Both the position numbers and the translations under genes were made by a program. From Bryobacteraceae bacterium (lineage in GTDB: Bacteria > Acidobacteriota > Terriglobia > Bryobacterales > Bryobacteraceae), in assembly GCA_025929455.1 (NCBI GenBank), contig JAICMB010000091.1, positions 1 to 9,524 of the forward strand: a stretch of 9,524 bases of DNA, written 5' to 3'. The notes under the pieces were generated by a model that was not told the DNA's origin, did not search any database, and saw only the letters and a list, made by a program, of their open reading frames with translations. This document shows positions 1 to 6,239 of this stretch, in pieces; position 1 is the first letter of the stretch, and each line of letters starts with the position of its first letter.

Positions 1-1064
1 AGGCGAGTACGGAAGGCAAAAACCGCGCGGCCAACGGAGCCGCCGAGCCGTTCAATGTTCAGTATTGGGGCGTAGGCAACGAGAGCTGGGGTTGCGGCGG
101 CGAAATGACGCCCGAGGAATACTCGTTCGAGTTCCGGAAGTTCACGGCTTGGGTACCGACCTACGGAAAGCCGCTGTCGTTGATCGCGTCCGGCCCCAAC
201 GGCGCCGATTACAAGTGGACGCGCGGCTTCTTCGGAACGCTCGCCGCGAAAAATCCGCGACTCGTCAACCGCGTGTGGGGTTGGGCGATGCACTATTACT
301 GCGGCACAACGGGTAAAGGAAATTCGCTCGATTTCACGCCGACCGACGCCTACGAATTGCTTGCGAAAGCGAATCGCATGGAGAGCCTGATTAGCGAGCA
401 CTGGGGCATCATGGGCGAGTTCGATCGCGCGCACCGGGTGAAACTCGTCGTCGATGAATGGGGCGCGTGGCATCGCGATACAACTGCGGTAGAGCCCTGG
501 CATCTGTTCGGCAGCGTGCCCACGATGCGCGACGCGCTGGTAGCAGCCATTACGCTCGACACCTTCCACCGGCACGCGGACAAGGTCGCGATGGCGAACG
601 TCGCCCAACTCATCAACAATATTCAAACGCTGTTCCTGTCACATGAGGACAAGTTCTGCGTCACGCCGACATATCACGTGTTCGCGATGTATAAGCCGCA
701 TCTCGGCGGCCAGGCGCTGCGGGCATCTTTTGCCGCGCCGGAGACGGAGTTCACGCTCGACGGCAAGCCTCAGAGCGTGGTGAGGTTGGCGGGGTCGGCG
801 TCGCGCAATGGAAACACGCTGACGCTGACAGCGGCGCACACGCACCTAACGGACCCGCTTGATACGCGTATTAACGTGGCCGGAGCAAAAGTGCGCAGCG
901 TGCGGGCACAGGTGCTGAGCGGGCCCGACATCCACGCGCACAATCTGTTCGACACGCCCGATGCCGTGAAGCCCGCGGCGGCGCAGGTGGAAGCGTCCGG
1001 CAATGAGTTGCGCATGCGTATTCCGGCGGCTTCCGTCGTTCGCATCGAAGCGGAGCTAAGCTGA
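1..1064 (+). CDS. alpha-L-arabinofuranosidase, GH51 family (5'-truncated)
   Basis: This enzyme would release terminal alpha-L-arabinofuranosyl residues from arabinan or arabinoxylan by a retaining mechanism. The reading frame is open from base 3, so the gene starts outside the window; about 353 residues of the C-terminal part are visible. The segment YWGVGNESWGCGG holds the GNE acid/base glutamate (residue 27 of the visible part, bases 81-83). VDEWGAWH holds the nucleophile glutamate (visible residue 152, bases 456-458). Both match the GH51 catalytic signatures. The part after about visible residue 210 is beta-rich and fits the C-terminal beta-sandwich of the family. It ends in a TGA at 1062-1064. 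An in-frame ATG at 105 lies after the acid/base residue and is not the true start. Export cannot be judged because the N-terminus is missing. The next gene begins 4 nt downstream on the same strand. The family call is firm; substrate is inferred from the family. Confidence 0.93.
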   Translation, partial: ASTEGKNRAANGAAEPFNVQYWGVGNESWGCGGEMTPEEYSFEFRKFTAWVPTYGKPLSLIASGPNGADYKWTRGFFGTLAAKNPRLVNRVWGWAMHYYCGTTGKGNSLDFTPTDAYELLAKANRMESLISEHWGIMGEFDRAHRVKLVVDEWGAWHRDTTAVEPWHLFGSVPTMRDALVAAITLDTFHRHADKVAMANVAQLINNIQTLFLSHEDKFCVTPTYHVFAMYKPHLGGQALRASFAAPETEFTLDGKPQSVVRLAGSASRNGNTLTLTAAHTHLTDPLDTRINVAGAKVRSVRAQVLSGPDIHAHNLFDTPDAVKPAAAQVEASGNELRMRIPAASVVRIEAELS

Positions 1065-1068
1065 GCGC

Positions 1069-1437
1069 ATGAGCTACAGCGAGCGGTTCCTCGATCATTT
1101 CAGGAATCCTCGCAACGTCGGCGAATTGCCTCCACCCGCGATCACGGTCGACGTGTCAAACCCGGTGTGCGGCGATATTCTGCGGTTGTCTGCTGCGTTT
1201 GAAAGCGGAGTCGTGCGGAGTAGCGCGTACAAGGTGCGCGGCTGCACGGCGGCGATCGCGGCGGGCTCGGCTACCTCGGAATGGATCACCGGCAAAACGG
1301 CGGCGGAACTGGCGCGCGCTACTCCGGCGGATATCGAGGAAGCTGTGGGCGGGCTCATTCCCGAATCGAAGCATGCCGCGGTGTTGTGCGTCGACGCCGT
1401 TCGCAAACTGGCGGCGGCGAGTCAGCTGCGGGAATAG
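1069..1437 (+). CDS. NifU/IscU-like iron-sulfur cluster assembly scaffold protein
   Basis: A 122-residue cytosolic protein of the NifU N-terminal/IscU fold, on which Fe-S clusters are assembled before transfer to apoproteins. The opening SERFLDHFRNPRNVG is the family's N-terminal signature. Ligand motifs seen are NPVCGD (C34, with the conserved D36) and RGCTAAIA (C59). The third IscU ligand normally follows a histidine in an HCSILAEDA-type motif. Here the aligned stretch reads KHAAVLCVDA, so that position is alanine (A103) and a cysteine appears four residues later (C107). The start ATG lies 4 nt after the GH51 stop; a GGAG at 1052-1055 is 13 nt away, which is long, so translational coupling is plausible. 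No cysteine desulfurase or other ISC/SUF gene is in the window. The 3' end overlaps the convergent phosphoesterase gene by 16 bp. Fold call is firm; activity with a changed third ligand is not proven. Confidence 0.9.
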   Translation: MSYSERFLDHFRNPRNVGELPPPAITVDVSNPVCGDILRLSAAFESGVVRSSAYKVRGCTAAIAAGSATSEWITGKTAAELARATPADIEEAVGGLIPESKHAAVLCVDAVRKLAAASQLRE

Positions 1438-2156
1438 CCGCGGCGAAATTCTTCGGGCGACCCGCCGTGTATGTTACGAATCCGGTCCAGCGGGCCGAGC
1501 GCAAACACGCGCGTACCGGTTACGGCCGCGATTTGCACGCTTTCGCTGTCAAAAGGCGGCGGCAGGCCGACGGAAATGTCGAAGCCGCCCGCGTACGGCG
1601 AAAACGCCGGTAATATTGTGAAGCTCACTGCCGCCGCGAACACGCGCACGCGGCGGGACGCGCCCGCGGCATCGCGCAGCGGAAGCACCGGGTGCAAGTG
1701 TCCCGCAATGACGTGGCCGCTTTCCAACGCTCGCGCGTTGATGCGGTCGCCGTGCACGGCAGTGACGTTTCCTTCGCTCCACGTTTCGAGTAACGGGATG
1801 TGCAAGTGGCCGAAATCGCGCGCGAATCCGCGATCGTGATTGCCGCGCACGATTATTAATTCCGCTTGTGCGGCAAGCGATCGGAGGGCCTGCTCTACGG
1901 CATCGCGCTCCTCACCCGTGGGATGCGGCGCATGTACAACGTCGCCGAGCATCACGACGCGCTCCGGCTTCAACGACTTCATTACCGCATCGATCTTCGG
2001 CGCCGAGCGCGTGTCGCGAACGGGGCCGAGCTGACCACGGCGGCGCTGCGCCCAACCGTAGCCGAGATGCGCGTCGGCAATGAGAAGCGTTCGCGAGTCC
2101 GGCAGCCAGAGCGCGCCGCTCGCGTGTGCCATGCGATCGGGCGCGAGCTGCAGCAC
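1422..2156 (-). CDS. calcineurin-like metallophosphoesterase (PdeM-like)
   Basis: A 244-residue cytosolic dimetal phosphoesterase. All family motifs are present in order (numbering from the GTG start): D28-A-H30 in LLIADAHLG, GD (71-72) in MLGDVVH, G-N-H-D (105-108) in VRGNHDR, HGD (H135) and GHLHP (H153, H155). The LPAFSPYAGGFD segment near the C-terminus resembles the PdeM branch associated with DNA ligase loci, but no ligase, Lhr helicase or exonuclease gene is nearby, so the substrate is unknown. Start choice: the frame is open back to 2252, which would overlap the upstream gene. GTG at 2156-2154 gives an N-terminus LQLAPDRMAHASGALWLPD that fits what I recall of relatives. ATG at 2132-2130 is the alternative; neither has a strong Shine-Dalgarno sequence. 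It lies 58 bp downstream of the SRPBCC gene on the same strand and may share its transcript. Confidence 0.88.
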   Translation of the reverse strand: MLQLAPDRMAHASGALWLPDSRTLLIADAHLGYGWAQRRRGQLGPVRDTRSAPKIDAVMKSLKPERVVMLGDVVHAPHPTGEERDAVEQALRSLAAQAELIIVRGNHDRGFARDFGHLHIPLLETWSEGNVTAVHGDRINARALESGHVIAGHLHPVLPLRDAAGASRRVRVFAAAVSFTILPAFSPYAGGFDISVGLPPPFDSESVQIAAVTGTRVFALGPLDRIRNIHGGSPEEFRRGYSRS

Positions 2157-2174
2157 ATCGGGCGATGCGCCTGA

Positions 2175-2219
2175 GGTAGTGCTCAAACTGTAGTTTATAG
2201 CCCTGGCCGCCCCACTACC
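2175..2219. repeat. nested inverted repeats between SRPBCC and phosphoesterase genes
   Basis: Outer arms GGTAGTG (2175-2181) and CACTACC (2213-2219) are perfect 7-bp complements. Inside them AAACT (2185-2189) and AGTTT (2192-2196) form a second small inverted repeat around a GT centre. The right outer arm contains the TAG stop codon of the SRPBCC gene (2217-2215, minus strand). On the minus strand a TATAAA hexamer (2199-2194) lies in the same gap, but no good -35 element is found for it. This may be an mRNA structure or a weak promoter region; it has no T-tract, so it does not look like an intrinsic terminator. Confidence 0.4.
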
Positions 2220-3075
2220 GTGCGAGTGTCTCCGGTGTCCACGATGGTGCATCGCTCGCGGGGAATGATTCCTCCGATGCCTCCATCACCTGGTCGCGCC
2301 AGCGGCCCGGCTTCCGGCCGCGCCGGGATTTGCTGTCGTCCGCACGGCGGCCCTTAGGTTGGCCCTCCGTCGTCGCGATCTCGCCCGCTTCGAGCAGTTG
2401 TTTGAAACGGCGCAGGTCTTCCGCGATCTGCTGGTCCGGCTCCTCGCCGAACAGCTTCGCGACCCACGCGCCGATCGTCCCGCCCGGCGGATTGTATTGC
2501 AATTCCACGCTGACGACGGTTCCGCGCCCGCCCGGTGCATCTTTGAAGTGCACGCTGCCGGCATTGTCGACATCCGAACCCTCCAGCGACCGCCACGCGA
2601 TCATCTCATCCGGCACATCGTTGATGATCTCGGCATCCCATTGCACGGTGCGATTCGCCGGCGCCGCTGCGACCCAGTGCGAGCGCCGCTCGTCGATCTG
2701 CTGCACCGATTGCAGGTGCTTCATGAAGCGCGGCAGATTCTCGAGCGCGCGCCAGAAGCGGTATACATCAGCGCGCGGTTTACCGATCGTAACCGAGCGA
2801 TCCACGCGTATACCGAGCTCGTATGGAACGCTTACGTTCTGGCCGCGCGGACGCGCCGTATTGATTCCGAGCGTCTGATAAAACGCGCAGTGCCCGACCG
2901 CGCCGCGGTACGCCAGCATGCCGCCCGCAGTAGCCAGCGCGAAGCCGGGCCACGACCCTTTCTTCAAACCGTAGGCCGCCAGCAGCGCGCCCGCGGCGGT
3001 TGAAATCGCGCGCTCGGGATTGCTCAGATTGCGCGTTTGCTGATGCCTCGTCGTTGCAGTGGACATGTTCGACAC
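2215..3075 (-). CDS. SRPBCC (polyketide cyclase-like) family protein with N-terminal DUF2892-type membrane segment
   Basis: A 286-residue protein. Residues about 15-70 form a DUF2892/YgaP-type membrane region: NLSNPERA is followed by two hydrophobic stretches (about 22-38 and 43-57), then YRGAVGHCAFYQTLG. Residues about 87-232 are an SRPBCC/START-like hydrophobic-pocket domain (VDRSVTIGKPRADVYRFWRA at its start). A basic linker follows (about 241-260), and the tail EASEESFPASDAPSWTP is a short motif common at the C-terminus of this family. No ligand or enzyme activity can be assigned; members often accompany stress or membrane genes. The start is GTG at 3075-3073: AGGAG at 3085-3081 sits 5 nt before it, whereas ATG at 3066 would be 14 nt from that site. 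It is transcribed divergently from treY across an 86-bp gap. Domain assignment is good; function is unknown. Confidence 0.87.
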   Translation of the reverse strand: MSNMSTATTRHQQTRNLSNPERAISTAAGALLAAYGLKKGSWPGFALATAGGMLAYRGAVGHCAFYQTLGINTARPRGQNVSVPYELGIRVDRSVTIGKPRADVYRFWRALENLPRFMKHLQSVQQIDERRSHWVAAAPANRTVQWDAEIINDVPDEMIAWRSLEGSDVDNAGSVHFKDAPGGRGTVVSVELQYNPPGGTIGAWVAKLFGEEPDQQIAEDLRRFKQLLEAGEIATTEGQPKGRRADDSKSRRGRKPGRWRDQVMEASEESFPASDAPSWTPETLAR

Positions 3076-3080
3076 AGTTT

Positions 3081-3085
3081 CTCCT
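3081..3085 (-). promoter_or_regulatory. ribosome binding site AGGAG deciding the GTG start of the SRPBCC gene
   Basis: AGGAG on the minus strand lies 5 nt before GTG (3075) and 14 nt before the first in-frame ATG (3066), so GTG is the favoured start. Confidence 0.7.
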
Positions 3086-3095
3086 ATTCGTTCTC

Positions 3096-3110
3096 GCGTC
3101 TGTCAGACGC
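3096..3110. promoter_or_regulatory. perfect 15-bp palindrome in the divergent SRPBCC/treY intergenic region (candidate operator)
   Basis: GCGTCTG (3096-3102), a single central T (3103) and CAGACGC (3104-3110) form a perfect 7-1-7 palindrome. It is 20 bp upstream of the SRPBCC start and 51 bp upstream of the treY start. No convincing -35/-10 pair was found for either gene in the 86-bp gap. The position suits an operator shared by both genes, but this is inferred from symmetry alone. Confidence 0.4.
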
Positions 3111-3151
3111 CGTCCGCGGGCCCGGTGTTTCCCGGTCTGCGCCGCTGCCCG

Positions 3152-3156
3152 GGAGG
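3152..3156 (+). promoter_or_regulatory. ribosome binding site GGAGG deciding the treY start
   Basis: GGAGG lies 5 nt before ATG 3162. The open frame runs back to 3000 inside the divergent gene, but only the 3162 start has a strong Shine-Dalgarno sequence, and it places the TreY motif TYRLQL close to the N-terminus as in the family. Confidence 0.8.
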
Positions 3157-3161
3157 CTATT

Positions 3162-5942
3162 ATGGGGTCGGACCGCTTGCGCACGCCCACCGCTACTTAC
3201 CGGCTCCAGCTAAACCACGAATTCACGTTTCGCGACGCGTGCGCTATGGTGCCGTATCTGGCGGGACTCGGAATCTCGCATCTTTATCTCTCGCCGATTT
3301 CGCAAGCGGTCAAAGGCAGCATGCATGGCTATGACGTCGCAGACGCTTCGCACATCAACGAGGAACTCGGGGGCGAAGAGGGATTCAACGAATTGGCCGC
3401 CGAAGCGGCGCGCCACGGCCTGTCCATTCTGCTCGACATCGTTCCGAACCACATGGCGGCCAGCCCGGAAAATCCGTGGTGGATGGATGTGCTCGAAAAC
3501 GGAATCGCGTCGATGTACTCGGCATACTTCGATGTCGAGTGGGGCCGCGGCGCGCCTACCGGCCAGCAGAAAATCTATCTACCAATTCTCGGCCAGCCTT
3601 ATAGCGATGCGCTAGAACAGCAGCAGCTCCGGTTGTCGATCGGCGAAGCGGGCATACGCGTGAACTACTTCGAACGGCCGCTGCCGCTCGATCCCGCATC
3701 GTATATCGACGTGCTGCATTTCCGGCTTCCGGAACTGCTCGCGCGGTTGGACCCGAACGGCGAAGCGCTGCACGAATTCGGCATGCTGCTTGAAATCGCC
3801 GAACGCCTGCCCGGCCGCACGCTGACGGATTGGGAAACGCTCGAGACGCGTCGCCGCGATGTCGAAGTAATTAAGAAACGCCTCTGGGACGTGTACACCG
3901 AGCGGCGCGAAATCCGCGAACACCTCGACGAGAACATTCGCCTGCTCAACGGACAGGCCGGCGACCCGTCGAGCTTCGACGCGCTCGATGCGCTGCTACG
4001 CAAACAAGCGTTCGAATTGGCGTACTGGCGCGTCGCGCGCGAAAAAATTAATTACCGGCGCTTTTTCGATGTGACGGGCCTCATCGCCATTCGTGTGCAG
4101 GACCCGGCGGTGTTCGACGCCGTACACGAGTTGCCGCTGAGGCTCGCCGCGGAGGGCAAGATCGGCGGATTGCGTGTCGATCATGTCGACGGCCTGTACG
4201 ATCCCGCGTCGTATCTCGCGCGTCTGCAGCAGCGCGCCACCGAAGCCGCCGGCGATACGTTCTATATTGCCGTCGAAAAGATCCTAGCGTTCGGCGAGGA
4301 ACTGCCCAACGACTGGCCGATCGCGGGCACCACGGGCTATGATTTTATCGGCCAGGTCAACAACGTATTCGTCTACCCCGAAGGCCTCGGCCGTTTGAGC
4401 GACTATTATGTGCGCTTCAGCGGACTGACACAGAGCGCGTACGACGTCGCCAACGAGCAGAAACGCAAGATCATGCGCGATCTGTTTGTGGGCGAGATGG
4501 GCGTGCTGGCGTTTTATCTGAGCCAGCTCGCCGAGCAGGACCGTTACGCGCGCGACCTGAGTCCGCTCGAACTGCGCCGGGGCCTGACGGAAGTGACCAT
4601 TTCCCTCGCCGTCTACCGCACCTATGTCCGCGAGCCGCAAGTAGGCGCACACGATCGCGAGTACCTCGACCGGGCGGTCGCCGACGCGCGCCGCCGAAAT
4701 CCGTCGATCACGCCCAGCGTTTTCGATTTCATCGAGCGCACGCTTCTGCTCACGGCGGCATCGAAAGACGACGCCCTCGAGTTCCTGATGCGCTGGCAGC
4801 AGTTGACCAGCCCCATAATGGCGAAGGGCGTAGAAGACACCACGCTGTACGTATATAACCGCTTGCTGTCGATGAACGAGGTGGGCGGCAATCCCGAGCC
4901 GCTCAGCGTCGCCGAATTTCACCGCTTCAACAGCGCGCGAAACTCCAAATGGCCCGGCGCGATGAGTGCCACCTCCACGCACGACACCAAGCGCAGCGAA
5001 GATGTACGGGCGCGCCTGAACGTGCTCTCGGAAATGCCTGACGAATGGTGCAAGCACGTACAGCGCTGGACGCGTTGGAACACAGCGAAGCGCCGCAACG
5101 TAAAGGGTACGGCCGCTCCCGCGCCCAACGGTGAATATTTTCTCTATCAAACGCTCATGGGCGCGTGGCCCATCGAGAAGCATCGGCTATCGGAGTACCT
5201 GATCAAGGCTGCACGCGAGGCCAAGGTGTACACAAGCTGGCTGGAGCCGAACGAGGCCTACGAGGAAGCGCTGCTGTCATTCGCGTCGCAGATCCTAGAC
5301 CCGCAGACGACGGGCCGTGTTCTCCCCGACTTCGAACGCGTGCACGCGCGCGTCGCGTTCTACGGTGCTGTCAACGCGCTGGCGCAAACGCTACTGAAAA
5401 TAACGGCTCCTGGCATTCCGGACTTTTATCAGAGTACGGAAACGTGGAACCTGCGCCTGGTCGATCCGGACAACCGTGTGCCGCCGTCGCCCGGTGCACC
5501 ACCGCCCCCCGCCTCATTCGATCCGGCGCTGCTTTCGTCATGGCAGGACGGCCGTATCAAAACATTCTTGATCGGGCGCGCGCTCACGTTCCGCAAAGAA
5601 AATACGGCTATGTACGAGAGTGGCGAATACGTCCCGCTCGATGCCGGCGGCACTCATGCCGAACATGCGCTTGCGTTCGCGCGCCGGCAAGGCGCCGCTA
5701 TGGCGTTGACCATCGTCCCGCGCTTTTCCAGCCGTTTGTCCGCGCTGGAGCGCTTCCCGATTGGCCGCCGCATCTGGCGCGATACGTATGTCGCCGCGCC
5801 GGACGACGCGCCCGACGAGTGGCGCGATATCTTCACCAACGCACGCGTGCGGGCCGCGGATCACGAGGGGAGCAAGGTCCTGTACGTTTCCGATGCTTTG
5901 GAACGATTGCCTTTCGCCCTGCTCGCGCCGCTTCCGGAGTGA
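3162..5942 (+). CDS. treY: (1->4)-alpha-D-glucan 1-alpha-D-glucosylmutase (maltooligosyltrehalose synthase), GH13
   Basis: TreY turns the reducing-end alpha-1,4 bond of maltodextrin into an alpha,alpha-1,1 bond, giving maltooligosyltrehalose, from which TreZ releases trehalose; it is cytosolic. The 926-residue product carries the family landmarks: TYRLQL (12-17), SPISQAVKGSMHGYDV, LLDIVPNHMA (D92 to H97), NYRRFFDVTGL, GLRVDHVDG, VEKIL, MAKGVEDTTLYVYNRL, STHDTKRSEDVRARL, and GIPDFYQSTETWNLRLVDPDNR near the C-terminus. By motif alignment the catalytic residues are D340 (nucleophile, in RVDH), E372 (acid/base, in VEKI) and D608 (transition-state stabiliser, in THDTK). All three are intact. It is at the long end for the family, with extra sequence between the PNH motif and RVDH. 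No treZ, treX or glgX adjoins it, so the partner enzyme must be elsewhere. It stands alone between a divergent gene and a separately promoted small gene. Identification is very secure. Confidence 0.97.
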   Translation: MGSDRLRTPTATYRLQLNHEFTFRDACAMVPYLAGLGISHLYLSPISQAVKGSMHGYDVADASHINEELGGEEGFNELAAEAARHGLSILLDIVPNHMAASPENPWWMDVLENGIASMYSAYFDVEWGRGAPTGQQKIYLPILGQPYSDALEQQQLRLSIGEAGIRVNYFERPLPLDPASYIDVLHFRLPELLARLDPNGEALHEFGMLLEIAERLPGRTLTDWETLETRRRDVEVIKKRLWDVYTERREIREHLDENIRLLNGQAGDPSSFDALDALLRKQAFELAYWRVAREKINYRRFFDVTGLIAIRVQDPAVFDAVHELPLRLAAEGKIGGLRVDHVDGLYDPASYLARLQQRATEAAGDTFYIAVEKILAFGEELPNDWPIAGTTGYDFIGQVNNVFVYPEGLGRLSDYYVRFSGLTQSAYDVANEQKRKIMRDLFVGEMGVLAFYLSQLAEQDRYARDLSPLELRRGLTEVTISLAVYRTYVREPQVGAHDREYLDRAVADARRRNPSITPSVFDFIERTLLLTAASKDDALEFLMRWQQLTSPIMAKGVEDTTLYVYNRLLSMNEVGGNPEPLSVAEFHRFNSARNSKWPGAMSATSTHDTKRSEDVRARLNVLSEMPDEWCKHVQRWTRWNTAKRRNVKGTAAPAPNGEYFLYQTLMGAWPIEKHRLSEYLIKAAREAKVYTSWLEPNEAYEEALLSFASQILDPQTTGRVLPDFERVHARVAFYGAVNALAQTLLKITAPGIPDFYQSTETWNLRLVDPDNRVPPSPGAPPPPASFDPALLSSWQDGRIKTFLIGRALTFRKENTAMYESGEYVPLDAGGTHAEHALAFARRQGAAMALTIVPRFSSRLSALERFPIGRRIWRDTYVAAPDDAPDEWRDIFTNARVRAADHEGSKVLYVSDALERLPFALLAPLPE

Positions 5943-5953
5943 ATATACCGTAT

Positions 5954-5978
5954 AAGCGCCTAAGGTAAATAGGGGCTT
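5954..5978 (+). terminator. weak possible treY terminator hairpin
   Basis: AAGC-g-CCT (5954-5961) and AGG-g-GCTT (5971-5978) can form a 7-bp stem with one G-G mismatch. A run of five T follows at 5987-5991, 8 nt beyond the stem. The right arm shares two bases with the -35 element of the next promoter. The spacing to the T-run is poor for a standard intrinsic terminator, so this is tentative. Confidence 0.3.
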
Positions 5979-6004
5979 GACAACGGTTTTTGCCTGCTTA
6001 GAAT
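5977..6004 (+). promoter_or_regulatory. near-consensus sigma70-type promoter for the small zinc-ribbon gene
   Basis: The -35 element TTGACA (5977-5982) matches the consensus in all six bases. The -10 element TAGAAT (5999-6004) matches five of six. The spacer is 16 bp. Transcription would start near 6011, leaving a leader of about 18 nt before ATG 6029. This is the best promoter in the window. Confidence 0.75.
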
Positions 6005-6015
6005 AAGTGTTATTC
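6001..6015. promoter_or_regulatory. palindrome overlapping the -10 element and start site (candidate operator)
   Basis: GAATAA (6001-6006) and TTATTC (6010-6015) are perfect complements around a GTG centre. The site covers the 3' part of the -10 element and the predicted transcription start, the usual place for a repressor operator. Its AT-rich symmetric form loosely recalls metal-regulator boxes, but I cannot match it to a specific regulator. Confidence 0.4.
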
Positions 6016-6028
6016 GCTTGGTTTCTTT

Positions 6029-6169
6029 ATGTTCTGTCAGCACTCCCGCACCGAAATCCTAACCCGCAGAGATGGCGTGGATTATCTCCGCTGCCTCGAT
6101 TGCGACCAGGTCTTCGAGGCTGAAGACCTGGATCCCGTTCCCGTCTACGACGACGACGAAAACTCCTGA
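6029..6169 (+). CDS. 46-residue acidic zinc-ribbon protein
   Basis: ATG 6029 opens a 47-codon frame ending in TGA 6167-6169. The product has a C-x-H pair (C3, H5) and a CLDC knuckle (C22, C25) separated by 16 residues, fitting one Zn(2+)-binding ribbon. The C-terminal third, from EAEDL to the DDDENS tail, is strongly acidic. The middle motif GVDYLRCLDCDQVFEAEDL resembles a small uncharacterised family I associate with Acidobacteriota genomes; this is from memory. No signal peptide or membrane helix is seen, so it should be cytosolic. No clear Shine-Dalgarno sequence precedes the ATG and the predicted leader is only about 18 nt. Support for a real gene: the paired C/H ligands, the near-consensus promoter just upstream, and the intergenic location ahead of the riboswitch. 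The molecular role is unknown. Confidence 0.75.
   Translation: MFCQHSRTEILTRRDGVDYLRCLDCDQVFEAEDLDPVPVYDDDENS
6106..6131 (+). repeat. 10-bp perfect inverted repeat inside the zinc-ribbon gene
   Basis: CCAGGTCTTC (6106-6115) and GAAGACCTGG (6122-6131) are exact complements around a 6-nt loop GAGGCT. The RNA would fold into a stable hairpin within the coding sequence, covering the DQVFEAEDL segment. It has no T-tract, so it is not an intrinsic terminator. It may be an mRNA stability or attenuation element, or a by-product of the protein sequence. Confidence 0.55.
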
Positions 6170-6204
6170 ACACAGCGGCGGTTAAGCGCCCGGCCAAGGG
6201 CGGC

Positions 6205-6231
6205 CGCGGTCGTGTGCCCACACTCACCGCG
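6205..6231 (+). repeat. GC-rich hairpin downstream of the zinc-ribbon gene
   Basis: CGCGGT (6205-6210) pairs with ACCGCG (6226-6231), and inside it GTGT (6212-6215) pairs with ACAC (6220-6223) around a 4-nt loop. It lies between the small gene's stop and the riboswitch. It could protect or end the small transcript, but it has no T-run, so terminator status is uncertain. Confidence 0.35.
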
Positions 6232-6239
6232 CGCGCTGT

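Noticed and set aside
2157..2252. N-terminal extension of the phosphoesterase to 2252
   Set aside because: The extra residues are histidine/serine-rich with no family match, and they overlap the upstream SRPBCC gene.
2330..3003. Two plus-strand open frames (182 and 214 codons) across the SRPBCC gene
   Set aside because: Both are opposite a well-supported SRPBCC frame and have no family features.
3000..3161. Upstream extension of treY to an ATG at 3000
   Set aside because: It would overlap the divergent SRPBCC gene and adds no TreY-like sequence; GGAGG before ATG 3162 fixes the start.
4284..5183. 299-codon open frame on the minus strand inside treY
   Set aside because: It is antisense to conserved catalytic TreY motifs and arises from GC-rich codon bias; its product has no recognisable motif.
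5165..5968. 267-codon plus-strand frame over the 3' part of treY
   Set aside because: Out-of-frame shadow of treY; low-complexity arginine/alanine-rich product.
6027..6227. 66-codon minus-strand frame opposite the zinc-ribbon gene
   Set aside because: Arginine-rich product with no motif; the plus strand carries the promoter and the metal-ligand pattern.
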